A stretch of 64,000 nt of DNA from Olivibacter jilunii. GTDB taxonomy: Bacteria > Bacteroidota > Bacteroidia > Sphingobacteriales > Sphingobacteriaceae. Where the stretch lies: positions 1 through 64,000 of the forward strand of contig NZ_LR027862.1 in the NCBI RefSeq assembly GCF_900607235.1, given 5' to 3'. The position numbers were made by a program, and so were the translations under genes. Positions 1-10,454 of the stretch are shown here, piece by piece. The notes beneath the pieces are model-generated. The model was not told the DNA's origin and made no database searches. It saw only the letters and a list, made by a program, of their open reading frames with translations. Positions within the stretch are counted from its first letter, which is position 1; every line of letters begins with the position of its first letter.

Positions 1-75
1 TACTTCCTGCTTTTTTCTTTCACCTTCCCGGGCATCGCGCCCGTTCCGTCGTCCCCTCTCTCCCGATTGGGAGTG

Positions 76-106
76 CAAAGGTAACAGCTTTTTTCTTTTC
101 TCCAAA
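76..106 (-). promoter_or_regulatory. rRNA-type promoter, inner copy, firing left
   Basis: Read on the minus strand there is TTTG (103-106), a 19-base spacer and TACCTTTG (76-83), an exact match to the Bacteroidota primary sigma consensus. The start would be near 69, and transcription leaves the window on the left. It is one of a tandem pair with an identical -7 box and identical spacing, the usual arrangement upstream of an rRNA operon. The downstream gene is outside the window, so the rRNA assignment is inference. Confidence 0.75.
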
Positions 107-212
107 ATATTTTTTTAAAATATTTTTTCCTCCTTCCTGCCGTTCACCTCCGTACCTCAAAAAACAACCGCATCCCTTCGTTTGCGGAACGCCCGCCTTC
201 CGAACGGGATGG

Positions 213-243
213 CAAAGGTACGAATTTCCCCCGTTCCCCCAAA
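213..243 (-). promoter_or_regulatory. rRNA-type promoter, outer copy, firing left
   Basis: On the minus strand TTTG (240-243), a 19-base spacer and TACCTTTG (213-220) give a second perfect consensus promoter 137 bases upstream of the first. The start would be near 206. The GC-rich stretch between the two promoters does not encode a convincing protein. Confidence 0.75.
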
Positions 244-566
244 TGTTTCACGCCCCGGGCAACAGCTTTTTTTTACAACAAACTGGAAATCAAATCGTTT
301 TTTTTTACCTTTCTTCTACTTAAAGCCAACAGCAGAACATCCAAAAGATTTTTTACTCTTCAGCTACGCGCAGCGATCAGTCATTACATCCATTTTGTCT
401 GTTCGAAAAACAGAAACTAATCACCGGTTCAGTCAGCTTAATCAGTCAAAGTCGAGTTGTTTAAATACCGGCTTTTCCCTCTTCGGCAGAAGAAACGAAG
501 AAATTTAAAACTCCAACCCACACCTATTGTTCTATTATTGTCTGTTTTTATACAATTGAATATACA

Positions 567-1631
567 ATGCTTGATTATTTGCAACACCTTTCACAAGAAA
601 TGCCAGATTGGATTTGGAATTTAACCGTAATTCTGTTCTCGATATCCATTGGCATCATTTTGAAGTCTATACTTCTTCCCTTAGCTAAACAACAGTCAAA
701 AAAAGAACTATCGTATTCAATTTTCAGATCCATTATTCGTCATTTCAATAAAATTTTCACCATTTTCATTCCTCTTTTGACCTTTAGTTCCCTACTTCCA
801 TTAACTAAATTCAATGCTTCTAGCTACGTAGTTATTTCTAAAACAACAGAGATTCTAATAACGCTATGTTTTGCGATCATTATTATCCGAATGTTACGCG
901 TGTTCGAAGATTATCTTTACCACCGTTTTGATATAAGTAAAGAAAACAATCTTCGGGAGCGGAAAATTCGTACGCAAATTGTCTTTATTCGAAAATTGTT
1001 GATAACGCTCATTGTTGTCATTACGGTATCCATTATCTTACTAAGCTTTGAGAGCATGCGTAAAATAGGCGCAGGGCTACTAACCGGTGTAGGAATAGGA
1101 GGAATTATCGTCGGTTTTGCAGCTCAGAAGTCCCTCGGAAATCTGCTAGCCGGTTTTCAGATTGCTTTTACCCAACCCATACGCATGGACGACGTACTCA
1201 TCGTTGAAGGTGAGTGGGGGAAGGTCGAGGAAATCAATTTAACTTACGTAGTTTTGAACATCTGGGACAAGCGTCGTCTCGTGTTGCCAATCAATTACTT
1301 TATCGAGAAACCCTTTCAAAATTGGACTCGAACAACTGCCGAAATTTTAGGTACTGTATTTATCTATACTGATTTTCTGGTTCCAGTTGAAAATTTACGC
1401 CAGAAATTTGCCGAACTGCTGAAGGGTAACCGCCTGTGGGATGGCAAAGTGAATGTATTACAAGTAACCGATCTAAGAGAGCAAACAATGGAGATTCGAT
1501 GTTTAATGAGCTGTAGAAACTCAGGGGATGCATTCGATCTAAGATGTTATGTACGAGAAGAAATGGTAAAATATATCCGTACAAACTTCCCCGAAGCCTT
1601 CGCCAGAACAAGAATTACAATGATTGAATAA
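567..1631 (+). CDS. MscS-family small-conductance mechanosensitive channel
   Basis: Inner-membrane channel that opens under membrane tension and releases solutes on osmotic downshock. The 354-residue protein has hydrophobic helices at about residues 15-35, 60-80, 95-115 and 145-165. They are followed by the glycine/alanine-rich pore helix (around 175-200, with GVGIGGIIVGFAAQ and LGNLLAG) and the MscS beta domain (QPIRMDDVL, then GEWGKVEEI, then LPINYF). It is longer than E. coli MscS (286 aa) by an extra N-terminal helix. It stands alone: the next gene is convergent and ends about 20 bases away. Family certain, physiological role inferred. Confidence 0.9.
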   Translation: MLDYLQHLSQEMPDWIWNLTVILFSISIGIILKSILLPLAKQQSKKELSYSIFRSIIRHFNKIFTIFIPLLTFSSLLPLTKFNASSYVVISKTTEILITLCFAIIIIRMLRVFEDYLYHRFDISKENNLRERKIRTQIVFIRKLLITLIVVITVSIILLSFESMRKIGAGLLTGVGIGGIIVGFAAQKSLGNLLAGFQIAFTQPIRMDDVLIVEGEWGKVEEINLTYVVLNIWDKRRLVLPINYFIEKPFQNWTRTTAEILGTVFIYTDFLVPVENLRQKFAELLKGNRLWDGKVNVLQVTDLREQTMEIRCLMSCRNSGDAFDLRCYVREEMVKYIRTNFPEAFARTRITMIE

Positions 1632-1651
1632 TGGGGGATACTCCCCCAAAA

Positions 1652-2212
1652 CTATGCGTGCTGCCCTTCATGTTTGCCTTCTGCAAATTCTTCCACGATT
1701 TTACCATTAAAAGCCGGTAAATCTTTCGGGGTTCTGCTAGTGACCAAACCCTGATCGGTAACCACTTCGCTATCTTCCCACTGAGCGCCTGCATTGATTA
1801 AATCTTTTTTAATAGCAGCTACTGAAGTCATTCTCCTACCCTCTACCACTTCGGCATCGATTAATGTCTGCGGGCCATGGCAAATGGCAGCAACTGGTTT
1901 TCCCGCTACAAAAAAATCTTTAACGAACTGAACCGCGTCCGGATTAGTGCGTAACTTATCGGGATTGATAACGCCGCCAGGCAAAAGCAGTCCGTCATAA
2001 TCCGAAGCGGATACTTCTTTTAGATTTTTATCAACCGGATATGTTCCCGTCCATTCATCGCCTTCTTTTGCTCGCACCGTTCCTGCTTTTGGAGAGACAA
2101 TGTGAACAGTTGCTCCCGCCTTTACCAACGCTTCCTTCGGACTGGTCAATTCAACCTCCTCAAACCCATCTTCCGTTAAAATCGCAATTTTTCTTTCATT
2201 AAGTGTTCCCAT
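1652..2212 (-). CDS. DJ-1/PfpI family protein (YhbO-type)
   Basis: A 186-residue cytoplasmic protein of the DJ-1/PfpI superfamily. Members act as deglycases, chaperones or peptidases in stress protection. The nucleophile elbow AAICHGPQ puts the reactive cysteine at residue 111 next to His112. The conserved acidic motif DGFEEVEL lies near residue 15-22 and LLLPGG near 76-80. The length matches YhbO/PfpI proteins, and the start is the only ATG giving a complete first beta strand. The exact activity cannot be read from sequence. Confidence 0.9.
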   Translation of the reverse strand: MGTLNERKIAILTEDGFEEVELTSPKEALVKAGATVHIVSPKAGTVRAKEGDEWTGTYPVDKNLKEVSASDYDGLLLPGGVINPDKLRTNPDAVQFVKDFFVAGKPVAAICHGPQTLIDAEVVEGRRMTSVAAIKKDLINAGAQWEDSEVVTDQGLVTSRTPKDLPAFNGKIVEEFAEGKHEGQHA

Positions 2213-2381
2213 AATACATGTTTTTAATATAATAAATGTATATTAGGTTACGCTTATCCAAACTATTTTGTTTAAAAAACTTTAATTTTTAATCGCTTTT
2301 CAGCAAATGCAATACTTAAAGTCGATTGGAAAGTAGCAGCCAAACCATCACCATGTGACCGTGTAAACCATTTAATACTTA

Positions 2382-2870
2382 TCAAGCATTAAGCTGCACA
2401 AAATTGCGATGCAAAAAAGCTTCGCGATAGCCAAAGATCGTGCGCAATTTACTTTCTATAAACCTTCCTGCTACAAACCGGCCCACTGTCCCTAACGGAA
2501 GCTTATACACTACTTTATCATGAATCAGGGTACCTTTGTCCGTCTCTTTAAAGTGGTGTTCATGATGCCATAACGCATAAGGTCCGAATCGTTGTTCGTC
2601 TACAAAGTAAGTTTTTGCTAAAACATGCGTGATTTCAGTCACCCATTTCGTTCTCATTCCGGGCAGAACCGAAACCATATATGTGATGATCTGTCCTGCA
2701 TAAATCTCGTCGTACTCTCCATTGGTGATTTCAAAATTCATCGTTGTAGGGGTAAGCTTAGTTAAATTTTTCGGCGCAGAAAAAAAAGACCAAGCTTCGT
2801 CGATCGATAGAGGAAGAATCTGCTTATTTAGCAACGTGTATATACCTGATGTTTGCTTTATTTCGATCAT
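2382..2870 (-). CDS. SRPBCC (START-like) ligand-binding protein
   Basis: A 162-residue cytoplasmic protein with the SRPBCC/START-like pattern. The N-terminal strand begins around LNKQILPLSIDEAWSFF, with SAPKNLTKLTP following. The mid-protein beta strands are rich in aromatic and histidine residues (ALWHHEHHF), and there is a long C-terminal helix (FGYREAFLHRNF). Bacteroidota genomes hold many single-copy relatives of unknown ligand. No catalytic residue can be assigned. Transcribed divergently from the downstream L,D-transpeptidase. Confidence 0.75.
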   Translation of the reverse strand: MIEIKQTSGIYTLLNKQILPLSIDEAWSFFSAPKNLTKLTPTTMNFEITNGEYDEIYAGQIITYMVSVLPGMRTKWVTEITHVLAKTYFVDEQRFGPYALWHHEHHFKETDKGTLIHDKVVYKLPLGTVGRFVAGRFIESKLRTIFGYREAFLHRNFVQLNA

Positions 2871-2917
2871 GGTAATCAGAACCTCTCCTCCAACAATTTG
2901 GCCCCCTATTATGTTTG

Positions 2918-2947
2918 AAATATTTCTTTACTTTATAAGAAATATTT
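2918..2947. promoter_or_regulatory. Stem-loop in leader of L,D-transpeptidase gene
   Basis: An 11-bp perfect stem (AAATATTTCTT at 2918-2928 with AAGAAATATTT at 2937-2947) with an 8-base loop, followed by four T. No plus-strand gene ends upstream, so this is not an ordinary end-of-gene terminator. It sits about 85 bases before the transpeptidase start and could attenuate it. A -7-like TATGTTTG at 2910-2917 abuts it but has no good -33 box. Confidence 0.45.
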
Positions 2948-3032
2948 TTTTAGATATCTTCGATGAGATTTATGACTTTACAGGAGAAAACCGCATGATA
3001 GAAATCAGTTTTTAATCCTAAATAAGCAATAT

Positions 3033-4679
3033 ATGAACCTTCAAAAAACGCTACTCTACTTATTCATGTTATCCGCTTTGTGGTCTGGATGTAATCAAGG
3101 CACCGAGCAAAAGAAAAAAAATCCCATTGATTCATTGCATAAAAAAGCTTTAAAAGAGTGGAATAAAACCATACCGGGAAATTTCAGCGAGCAAACTGAA
3201 CTAAGTTTTGATAGCGCACGATTAGATACATTCTTTAATGCGTATAAAAATCTAGGTCCCTACCAAGAAAAGGTAAGGAAGTTTTACCGGAACAGGAACT
3301 ATCATTTCGCTTGGTTCGATGATAAAGGGCTCATTGAACAAGCAGGAAATTTAACTGACAGGATGCTTAATCTAAAAGACGAAGGGATTGATGGGGAACT
3401 TCCATATAGTAAACATTTGGATTCGTTGATAGACGCATACAGTCAGCATAAAGGAACTAAAATAACCAATGAGGAACTGGAATTCATGCTCACATCGCAG
3501 TACTTCCTCTTTGCCGATGTCGCTTGGCAGGGCATGGATGACGCCAATGTGAAAGCGAACGATTGGTTTGTTCCTAAGAAAAGAGTATCTTATTCCGACT
3601 ATTTGGATAGTCTCCTAAAACATCCTGTTAATGAAACAGGCGCCTCTATCGAGCCTGTATACCGGCAGTACGAACAACTACGAGGATACCTGAAGAAATA
3701 TAGGGAATTAGCGGCCAAACACAAATGGAATCCTGTTATCGCAGACAAGAAAAGTTACAAAATCGGAGATTCATCCACCGTCCTTAGACAGATAAAGACA
3801 CGATTATTTCTTTTAGGCGATTATCAAGGAGATACGCTCACCAATTTATACGATAGTACACTATTTTCCGGTGTGAGATCTTTTCAATCCCGACATGGAT
3901 TACGTCCTGATGGTGCAATTGGAAGCGGTACCATTAATGAGCTTAATGTACTTCCGGCAGCGCGCTTAAAGCAGATAGCCGTGAATATGGAGCGCAGTCG
4001 ATGGCTACCGGTAAGTCTAAAAACCGATTATTTGGCCGTCAATATTCCCGAATTCAAATTGCACGTCTATCATGCAGATAGTTTGCTCTGGAGCTGTAAC
4101 GTAGTGGTGGGCAAAGCCATGCATAAAACCGTTATCTTTCACGGTGACGTAAAATATGTTGTTTTCAGCCCCTACTGGAATGTGCCACCCAGTATCGTAA
4201 AGAACGAAATACTCCCCGGCATGCGGAGAGATCGTAACTATATTGCTAAACATAATATGGAAATCACAGGAAAAAGCGGTGGATTACCTAATGTCAGGCA
4301 AAAGCCCGGCCCCAAAAACTCGCTAGGTTTGGTAAAATTTCTATTCCCGAATAGTTATAATATTTATCTGCACGACAGTCCTGCAAAATCTTTGTACAAC
4401 GAGTCCAGCAGAGCCTTTAGCCATGGTTGCATCCGAGTAAGCGAGCCGGAGAAATTAGCCAATTTCCTTCTAAGAAGTGATTCAACCTGGAATAAGGAAT
4501 CCATCTATAAAGCCATGCATGCAGGAAAAGAAAAATACGTAACCTTAAAGAAAACGGTTCCGGTCTTTATTGCTTACTTTACTGCGTTCATTGATCGAGA
4601 GGGAAAGATTAACTTTAGAAAAGACATTTACGACCGGGACGACCGTTTAGCCAAAATGCTGCTTACTGAAAATAAATAA
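3033..4679 (+). CDS. L,D-transpeptidase, YcbB-like lipoprotein
   Basis: Peptidoglycan cross-linking enzyme that forms 3-3 links between stem peptides by a cysteine acyl-enzyme. The N-terminus is hydrophobic and ends SGC at about residue 20, so a lipid-anchored periplasmic protein is likely. A scaffold domain covers about 60-240. A peptidoglycan-binding domain lies around 245-305 (VLRQIKTRLFLLGDY, FQSRHGLRPDG). The YkuD catalytic domain follows, with the signature HD near residue 450 and SHGCIRV with nucleophile Cys466. The 548 aa match LdtD/YcbB. A hairpin separates it from the DinB gene. Confidence 0.92.
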   Translation: MNLQKTLLYLFMLSALWSGCNQGTEQKKKNPIDSLHKKALKEWNKTIPGNFSEQTELSFDSARLDTFFNAYKNLGPYQEKVRKFYRNRNYHFAWFDDKGLIEQAGNLTDRMLNLKDEGIDGELPYSKHLDSLIDAYSQHKGTKITNEELEFMLTSQYFLFADVAWQGMDDANVKANDWFVPKKRVSYSDYLDSLLKHPVNETGASIEPVYRQYEQLRGYLKKYRELAAKHKWNPVIADKKSYKIGDSSTVLRQIKTRLFLLGDYQGDTLTNLYDSTLFSGVRSFQSRHGLRPDGAIGSGTINELNVLPAARLKQIAVNMERSRWLPVSLKTDYLAVNIPEFKLHVYHADSLLWSCNVVVGKAMHKTVIFHGDVKYVVFSPYWNVPPSIVKNEILPGMRRDRNYIAKHNMEITGKSGGLPNVRQKPGPKNSLGLVKFLFPNSYNIYLHDSPAKSLYNESSRAFSHGCIRVSEPEKLANFLLRSDSTWNKESIYKAMHAGKEKYVTLKKTVPVFIAYFTAFIDREGKINFRKDIYDRDDRLAKMLLTENK

Positions 4680-4691
4680 CAAATGATTTAA

Positions 4692-4719
4692 GTATACTGA
4701 CATAGGGTTGTCAATATAC
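4692..4719 (+). terminator. Hairpin after L,D-transpeptidase gene
   Basis: GTATACTGACA (4692-4702) pairs with TGTCAATATAC (4709-4719), 10 of 11 bases, across a 6-base loop. There is no strong T-tract, so this may be a weak terminator or an mRNA end-stabilizing structure. Confidence 0.4.
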
Positions 4720-4750
4720 ATCCTTTCTTTGTTTCAAAAAACAGAATATT

Positions 4751-5248
4751 ATGGACTTGATAAAAGCATTAAAACATGAATTGATAGGTGAGGCGGAAAC
4801 CACTAGGAAGTTTCTGAAACTTATCCCCGAAGACAAATACGACTGGGCCCCGCACGAAAAAAGTATGAAAATGCAACATCTTGCGGTTCACATTGCTGAA
4901 TTACCGTCTTGGATTGCTTTGGCTGTCGACACCGACGAATTGGATTTCGCTGTCAGCGGATATAGTCCTAAATCCTGCGCTAACAATGAAGAATTACTAT
5001 CCATGTTTGAAGCATCCCTTCAACAAGGCAACGAGGCACTTAATAAGGTTCGTTTGGAGGATCTTGAAAAAAGATGGGTTTTACGTCAGGCAGAGAATAT
5101 ATTATGGGATGGTACTAAATATGGCATGATACGGCTTGCATTCAGTCAAACTTCCCATCATCGTGCACAGCTTGGAGTTTACTTAAGGCTACTGAATATT
5201 CCCATTCCGGGCAGCTACGGCCCTAGCGCAGACGAAGCAAAATTTTAA
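4751..5248 (+). CDS. DinB-family putative metal-dependent protein
   Basis: A 165-residue four-helix-bundle protein of the DinB/YfiT superfamily, whose members bind a divalent metal with three histidines. The expected histidines are visible: HLAVHIAELP at about 42-52 and SHHRAQLGVYLR at about 136-147. The C-terminal motif IPIPGSYGPSADE is typical of Bacteroidota members. Some relatives are thiol-dependent S-transferases; the substrate here is unknown. It is followed directly by a terminator. Confidence 0.85.
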   Translation: MDLIKALKHELIGEAETTRKFLKLIPEDKYDWAPHEKSMKMQHLAVHIAELPSWIALAVDTDELDFAVSGYSPKSCANNEELLSMFEASLQQGNEALNKVRLEDLEKRWVLRQAENILWDGTKYGMIRLAFSQTSHHRAQLGVYLRLLNIPIPGSYGPSADEAKF

Positions 5249-5256
5249 TTTTAAGT

Positions 5257-5293
5257 ATACTACCTCCCCGGCGGCACCTCGGAGGTAGTATTT
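5257..5293 (+). terminator. Terminator hairpin after DinB gene
   Basis: TACTACCTCC (5258-5267) pairs perfectly with GGAGGTAGTA (5281-5290) across a 13-base GC-rich loop, followed by a short TTT. Confidence 0.65.
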
Positions 5294-5367
5294 GCGCTCA
5301 AAGCACGATTCTCGTGTTATACAACCTTTATATAAAGTATTGTAGTGGAAGAAATTTGTCAATTATT

Positions 5368-5397
5368 TTTGCCACTACAAATCTTTAGCTATTTTTG
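5368..5397 (+). promoter_or_regulatory. Promoter for MFS efflux gene
   Basis: TTTG (5368-5371), an 18-base spacer and TATTTTTG (5390-5397) match the Bacteroidota consensus. The start would be near 5404, giving a leader of about 145 bases before the pump gene. That leader holds a 7-codon ORF beginning at the ATG just after 5403 and a hairpin GCGTTT/AAACGC at 5499-5522. Confidence 0.65.
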
Positions 5398-5548
5398 CAT
5401 CATTATGATAGCAACTCCCCTTCGATAAACAAACTTTGGTATGAGTTTGTACGGATAGGAACAAATGTTTTACCCTATCTATTCACTTATTACGTTTAGC
5501 GTTTACTAGAAAAGAGAAACGCATATCTGCTATAACTTACTATATTAA

Positions 5549-6757
5549 ATGAAATCTACATCTCGCGCAGCTTTTGCGTTTATTTTTATTACGGTGCTTA
5601 TTGACATCACCGGAATTGGCCTAATTTACCCTGTTTTACCGAAACTGATCTCCAACCTGATTCACGCCGACATAAGCATAGCAGCTGAATACGGCGGTTG
5701 GCTCACCTTTGCCTATGCGATGATGCAATTTATATGTGCTCCTATCATGGGCAACTTAAGTGATCGGTATGGCAGACGTCCTATCCTTCTTTTATCGCTC
5801 TTTGGATTCGGGATGGATTGTCTTTTGATGGCCTTCGCTCCTACTATCTGGTGGTTATTTTTAGGCCGCATTATAGCTGGCGCTATGGGCGCCAGCTATA
5901 CCGTCGCTTCTGCCTATATTGCCGATATCAGCAGTCCTGAAAAACGCGCACAAAACTTTGGTTTAATCAGTGCAGCTTTTGGTGTTGGCTTTATTATCGG
6001 ACCCGTTATAGGAGGACTACTAGGAAAATATGGTACACATGCCCCCTTTCTTGTAGCAGGGCTGCTTAGTTTTCTAAATTTATTGTACGGCTTCTTTGTT
6101 TTGCCTGAGTCTTTAAAAAAAGAAAATCAACGTCCATTCGATTGGTCTCGTGCTAACCCAATCGGTTCCTTCAAACATCTAAGTAAATTTCCCGCAGTTG
6201 CCGGACTCATACTTAGTTTGCTGCTAATCAACATTGCAGGCCACTCCATGGAAAGTATATGGTCGTTTTTTACGATCGAAAAATTCAAATGGAACGAACA
6301 GGAAATTGGTTATTCTCTTGGTTTTATGGGGGTGGCTTTTGCCGTTGTTCAAGCAGGTTTAACTCGTATTTTGTTACCTAAACTGGGAGAAAAACGTGCC
6401 ATAGTTATTGGCATAATGCTCTATACGATTAGCTTAACGTTATTTGCTTTTGCTAGCCAAAGTTGGATGATGTACGCCTTCCTTATCCCTTATGCCTTAG
6501 GCGCGATTGCCAATCCTGCGCTTCAAGGTTTCTTATCCAACCAGATACCGGATAATGAGCAAGGTGAATTACAAGGCGGCTTAACGAGTTTAATGAGTAT
6601 GGGCGCTATTATCGGACCACCGATTATGACCTTTTTATTCGCCAGATTTGCAGGCGCTAATGCACCGATATATTTTCCGGGAGCACCTTTTTCTTTCGCG
6701 GCCTTATTAATGTTCGCTAGCCTGCTACTCGTTTTCAAGAGTTTGAGGAAAGGGTAG
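5549..6757 (+). CDS. TetA-like major facilitator drug efflux transporter
   Basis: Twelve-TM proton-coupled exporter of the DHA1/TCR-Tet group, 402 aa. Motif A is present in the loop between helices 2 and 3 (GNLSDRYGRRPILL, about 67-80). The helix-4/5 segment has AGAMGASYTVASAYIAD and FGVGFIIGPVIGG, the antiporter motif C. Relatives are often annotated as tetracycline-resistance-like pumps, but chromosomal Bacteroidota members are mostly uncharacterized, so no substrate is claimed. Monocistronic, with its own promoter and terminator. Confidence 0.88.
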   Translation: MKSTSRAAFAFIFITVLIDITGIGLIYPVLPKLISNLIHADISIAAEYGGWLTFAYAMMQFICAPIMGNLSDRYGRRPILLLSLFGFGMDCLLMAFAPTIWWLFLGRIIAGAMGASYTVASAYIADISSPEKRAQNFGLISAAFGVGFIIGPVIGGLLGKYGTHAPFLVAGLLSFLNLLYGFFVLPESLKKENQRPFDWSRANPIGSFKHLSKFPAVAGLILSLLLINIAGHSMESIWSFFTIEKFKWNEQEIGYSLGFMGVAFAVVQAGLTRILLPKLGEKRAIVIGIMLYTISLTLFAFASQSWMMYAFLIPYALGAIANPALQGFLSNQIPDNEQGELQGGLTSLMSMGAIIGPPIMTFLFARFAGANAPIYFPGAPFSFAALLMFASLLLVFKSLRKG

Positions 6758-6763
6758 CTTAAC

Positions 6764-6799
6764 CCATCGATTCCCTAATTGTAATAATGGAATCGATGG
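6764..6799. terminator. Bidirectional terminator between MFS gene and era
   Basis: Perfect 11-bp stem, CCATCGATTCC (6764-6774) with GGAATCGATGG (6789-6799), 14-base loop, placed between two convergent genes. Confidence 0.65.
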
Positions 6800-6824
6800 T
6801 CTATTCAACGCAACTTGTCACCCT

Positions 6825-7703
6825 CTATTGCTCATAGCCAAAGCGCTTAAGGTAATTCTTCTTGCTTCGCCAGTCTGAAATTACCTTTACAAAAAGCTCT
6901 AAAAAAACCTTTTTCTGCAAGAACTCTTCAATGTCTTGTCGTGCATAGGTGCCCACTTTCTTGATCATACTCCCCCCCGTACCGATAATGATATTTTTTT
7001 GTGAATCACGCTCAACAATGATTTCTGCACTAATTCTGACCAATTGTTCCTCCTCCTTAAATGATGTGACAATTACCTCTGTACTATAAGGAATCTCCTT
7101 TTCATACAATTTAAAAATTTTTTCCCGAACCATTTCAGACACAAAAAAACGCTCCGATTTATCAGTGAGTTCGTCTTTTTCATAAAAAGGGGGGTGAACC
7201 GGTAAATGCTCCAGCACAAACTGGAAAACAGCCTGAATATTATGTCCTAAAAGAGCAGAAATGGCGAATATGGCGGTCGGATTTAGTGTCTCTTGCCAGT
7301 AGTTTATCTTCGCCTTTACATCGTCTTCATTTGATTTATCGATCTTATTTACTAAGACAACCACCGGCGAATCTGTTTTTTGTAGTTTTTCTATCACATC
7401 TGTTTCGTCATACTTTTCGTTAATATCAGTAACAAAAAGAATAATATCAGCATCCACTAACGATCCGTGAACAAAATTCATCATGGATTCTTGTAAACTG
7501 TAGGCAGGCTTGATAACACCGGGTGTATCTGAAAACACAATTTGGTAATCTTCCTCATTTACAATACCCAAAATACGATGCCTCGTTGTTTGTGCTTTAG
7601 GTGTAACAATGGACATCTTCTCGCCTACTAATGAGTTCATTAAGGTTGACTTACCAGCGTTTGGCTTCCCTACTATACTTACAAATCCAGCTTTGTGTGA
7701 CAT
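6825..7703 (-). CDS. era: GTPase Era
   Basis: Essential GTPase that binds the 3' end of 16S rRNA and assists 30S subunit maturation. G1 is GKPNAGKST (about 12-20), G3 is DTPG, G4 is NKID, and G5 lies near ISAL. The C-terminal KH domain carries the RNA-binding loop IIGTGGSMIKKVG (about 240-253). At 292 aa it is close to E. coli Era (301 aa). It converges on the MFS gene and lies back to back with the initiator tRNA promoter. Confidence 0.97.
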   Translation of the reverse strand: MSHKAGFVSIVGKPNAGKSTLMNSLVGEKMSIVTPKAQTTRHRILGIVNEEDYQIVFSDTPGVIKPAYSLQESMMNFVHGSLVDADIILFVTDINEKYDETDVIEKLQKTDSPVVVLVNKIDKSNEDDVKAKINYWQETLNPTAIFAISALLGHNIQAVFQFVLEHLPVHPPFYEKDELTDKSERFFVSEMVREKIFKLYEKEIPYSTEVIVTSFKEEEQLVRISAEIIVERDSQKNIIIGTGGSMIKKVGTYARQDIEEFLQKKVFLELFVKVISDWRSKKNYLKRFGYEQ

Positions 7704-7718
7704 TTTTTTTAAATTTTA

Positions 7719-7750
7719 TTTGCACAGCAAAGAAACAAAATATATCTTTG
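7719..7750 (+). promoter_or_regulatory. Promoter for initiator tRNA gene
   Basis: TTTG (7719-7722), a 20-base spacer and TATCTTTG (7743-7750) match the consensus. The start near 7757 leaves a 60-base leader before the tRNA. Confidence 0.7.
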
Positions 7751-7818
7751 CACTCCAATCAAACGAAAACAAATATTGTTTTTCAGCAGTAGGAAAGCAA
7801 TTTTAAAATAAAATATAC

Positions 7819-7891
<73 letters not shown>

Positions 7892-7895
7892 CTAC

Positions 7896-7925
7896 AGCCG
7901 ATCAAAATTTTGGTCGGCTTTTTTA
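7896..7925 (+). terminator. Terminator after initiator tRNA
   Basis: AGCCGATCAAAA pairs with TTTTGGTCGGCT with one internal mismatch and is followed by TTTTTATTTTT, a classic intrinsic terminator. Confidence 0.85.
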
Positions 7926-8065
7926 TTTTTGGCTTCCCTTATTCTCCGTTATTAAATCCCTACCTACATTCATCTTTTAAATTGCATAATAAAAGCAATT
8001 TACATAAGTTTGTGCTCCGCATACGTGTAAGTGTAACACGAGCAAGCTTTAGTTTCAAAAAGTAA

Positions 8066-10315
<2,250 letters not shown>

Positions 10316-10330
10316 GCTTTGCGATCAAAT

Positions 10331-10363
10331 AAAAAAGGAGGTGTAAAACATCTCCTTTTTTAT
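10331..10363 (+). terminator. Terminator after icd
   Basis: AAAAAAGGAGGTGT pairs with ACATCTCCTTTTTT around a short A-rich loop and ends in a T-run. Confidence 0.8.
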
Positions 10364-10403
10364 TTAGGGTTCTTTTCGTTTCTGCTATTTTTCAAAAATA
10401 CTG

Positions 10404-10432
10404 TTGATCCCCGCGATTTTTCCGTAACTTTA
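10404..10432 (+). promoter_or_regulatory. Promoter for universal stress protein gene
   Basis: TTG (10404-10406), an 18-base spacer and TAACTTTA (10425-10432), one mismatch from the -7 consensus. The start would be near 10439, which favours the second ATG (10455) of the gene as start. Confidence 0.5.
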
Positions 10433-10454
10433 TAGTATACCAATGCTATGTATT

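Larger units (their letters stand above)
1..566. other. Gene-free edge region with two leftward promoters
   Basis: No convincing gene is visible. The left half carries the two tandem leftward promoters. The right half (244-566) is AT-rich, with poly-T runs and no clear terminator. An open frame at 182-508 starts inside the outer promoter and its translation looks non-genic, so it is not called. Confidence 0.6.

Noticed and set aside
182-508. Open frame of 108 codons at the left edge
   Set aside because: It overlaps a strong promoter on the other strand and has no family-like segment or credible start context.
2722-3015. 97-codon open frame antisense to the SRPBCC gene
   Set aside because: Mostly the shadow of the minus-strand gene, and the rest runs through an AT-rich hairpin.
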